Shown here: piece after piece, positions 6,582 to 7,294 of the stretch
How the letters are laid out: every line of letters starts with the position of its first letter
Numbering within the stretch: position 1 is the first letter of the stretch
NCBI GenBank assembly: GCA_034111325.1
Contig: JAWUXM010000035.1
Coordinates: 1-7,294 of the forward strand
Source: JAWUXM01 sp034111325
GTDB taxonomy: Bacteria > Pseudomonadota > Alphaproteobacteria > Rickettsiales > JABIRX01
DNA length: 7,294 nucleotides
Direction of reading: 5' to 3'
Notes under the pieces: model-generated
The model's input: the letters and a program-made list of their open reading frames with translations, nothing else
The model's database searches: none
What the model was told of the DNA's origin: nothing
Program-made: the position numbers and the translations under genes

Positions 6582-7294
6582 CAGAATTTCTACTCTGTAA
6601 TGCATCACGATGTTTACTACCGCCTACTTCCTGTTCCATAAATGTTTTTAATATTGAATCCTCCTCTAATAACCCGCTTTTTTTTGCCTTACCTTGTAGA
6701 GTAACTAACTCTTCTGTAACTGCATCTTTTTGCTTATTAACAGCTTCATTCTCTTTAGATTTTTCAAGCTTATCAAAGACAAAAATTGATGTTGCAATAA
6801 TCTCAAACACAGCAAAATTTATTAACATTGGAACTAATAAGAAAGAAGGCAATGTAAAAGCTAGAATTAGCGCAACGACACCCAGAACTATGAATGAAGG
6901 CACTGCCTTATTAATCGGCGGCTCTTCTGTTTGCTCCTGTTTTGAAGGAAGAAGAGAGTTTGCCTCTGCTTGTAGATTTTTGGCTATGGAGCGATATAGC
7001 TCAGTATTTTTAGGAGAAGATAGTGACTTTATAATACAATGCTCAATTATTTTTTTATGAGGAGAATGGCTGAATTCTTGCAAAAAATTCTCAAGCTGCG
7101 CCATATAGATATATTTCTTGCGAATTGCTGCAAGGTTTACCTCTTGCCCACCTACATCCACACGCATTTCATCTGAATATTGCTGTAAAGTTTTATTTTT
7201 TGCCTGACTAACAAGTTTTTCTCCACCAATTCTATCATAAGAACTTTGTGCCATTTTCTTGAGAATAGCTGGCAATTTGTCCGCTGGCAATATG
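6553..7294 (-). CDS. hypothetical membrane protein with two transmembrane segments, 3' part
   Basis: I do not recognise this protein. The - strand frame is open from the right edge to TAA at 6555-6553. A TTG at 7290-7288 could start it, but the frame continues into the edge with no stop, so the true start is probably outside. Counting from that TTG, residues 1-128 are hydrophilic and mostly helical in character, with one cysteine (C85). Residues about 129-150 and 153-172 form two adjacent hydrophobic segments (SFIVLGVVALILAFTL; VPMLINFAVFEIIATSIFVF), a likely membrane hairpin. A charged, possibly coiled-coil stretch (DKLEKSKENEAVNKQKD) follows, then a Ser-rich tail. With a short hairpin, both ends would lie on the same side of the membrane. 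Base composition matches its neighbours. Its last 29 bp overlap the end of radC on the other strand. An inner-membrane or host-directed protein is possible, but nothing here decides. Confidence 0.75.
   Translation of the reverse strand, partial: ILPADKLPAILKKMAQSSYDRIGGEKLVSQAKNKTLQQYSDEMRVDVGGQEVNLAAIRKKYIYMAQLENFLQEFSHSPHKKIIEHCIIKSLSSPKNTELYRSIAKNLQAEANSLLPSKQEQTEEPPINKAVPSFIVLGVVALILAFTLPSFLLVPMLINFAVFEIIATSIFVFDKLEKSKENEAVNKQKDAVTEELVTLQGKAKKSGLLEEDSILKTFMEQEVGGSKHRDALQSRNSVSSSITPGF

Noticed and set aside
6581..6598. ACAGA/TCTGT hairpin just after radC
   Set aside because: The stem has only 5 bp, there is no T-run, and it lies within the coding part of the convergent gene.

Overview
The window is a low-GC stretch of a bacterial chromosome carrying mostly housekeeping genes. 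It probably comes from an alphaproteobacterium of the Rickettsiales or a related intracellular lineage. Four things point there: GyrA is followed directly by CoaD; the GyrA C-terminal domain carries the insertion usual in alphaproteobacterial GyrA; map and radC are coupled and resemble the Rickettsia proteins (Map ending in YPPY plus a few residues, RadC with a PHYLGHRQR start); and the base composition is AT-rich. This placement is inferred from remembered family sequences, not from a search.

Layout, left to right. On the + strand: the 3' part of gyrA (to 2038), coaD (2050-2532), and a small retropepsin-like 'ATP-dependent zinc protease' family gene (2551-2973), all closely spaced and probably co-transcribed. 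A 282-bp gap (2974-3255) follows, rich in inverted repeats. Then come rimK (3256-4167) on +, a 145-bp gap holding another repeat, and a CinA-type molybdopterin-binding-domain gene on the - strand (4313-5059). A 57-bp divergent gap separates it from map (5117-5905) and radC (5892-6581) on +, which overlap. Last, on the - strand, is the 3' part of an unrecognised protein with two membrane segments (6553 to the right edge), overlapping the end of radC tail to tail.

Functionally, the genes cover DNA topology (GyrA), CoA synthesis (CoaD), glutamylation of ribosomal protein S6 (RimK, with the protease-family gene as its usual companion), protein N-terminal maturation (Map), and two conserved proteins of uncertain role (RadC, CinA-like). 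I see no phage genes, CRISPR array, transposase, toxin-antitoxin pair, tRNA or rRNA.

The most unusual content is non-coding. (1) A perfect 19-bp palindrome with a 5-nt loop sits exactly at the stop codon of the protease-family gene, between 9-bp direct repeats. It looks like a small inserted palindromic element that leaves the protein unchanged. (2) Two diverged copies of a roughly 100-bp stem-loop repeat flank rimK in opposite orientation, each with its conserved end facing the gene. The downstream copy begins inside the rimK stop codon. Together these suggest dispersed palindromic repeat families in this genome that settle at gene ends.
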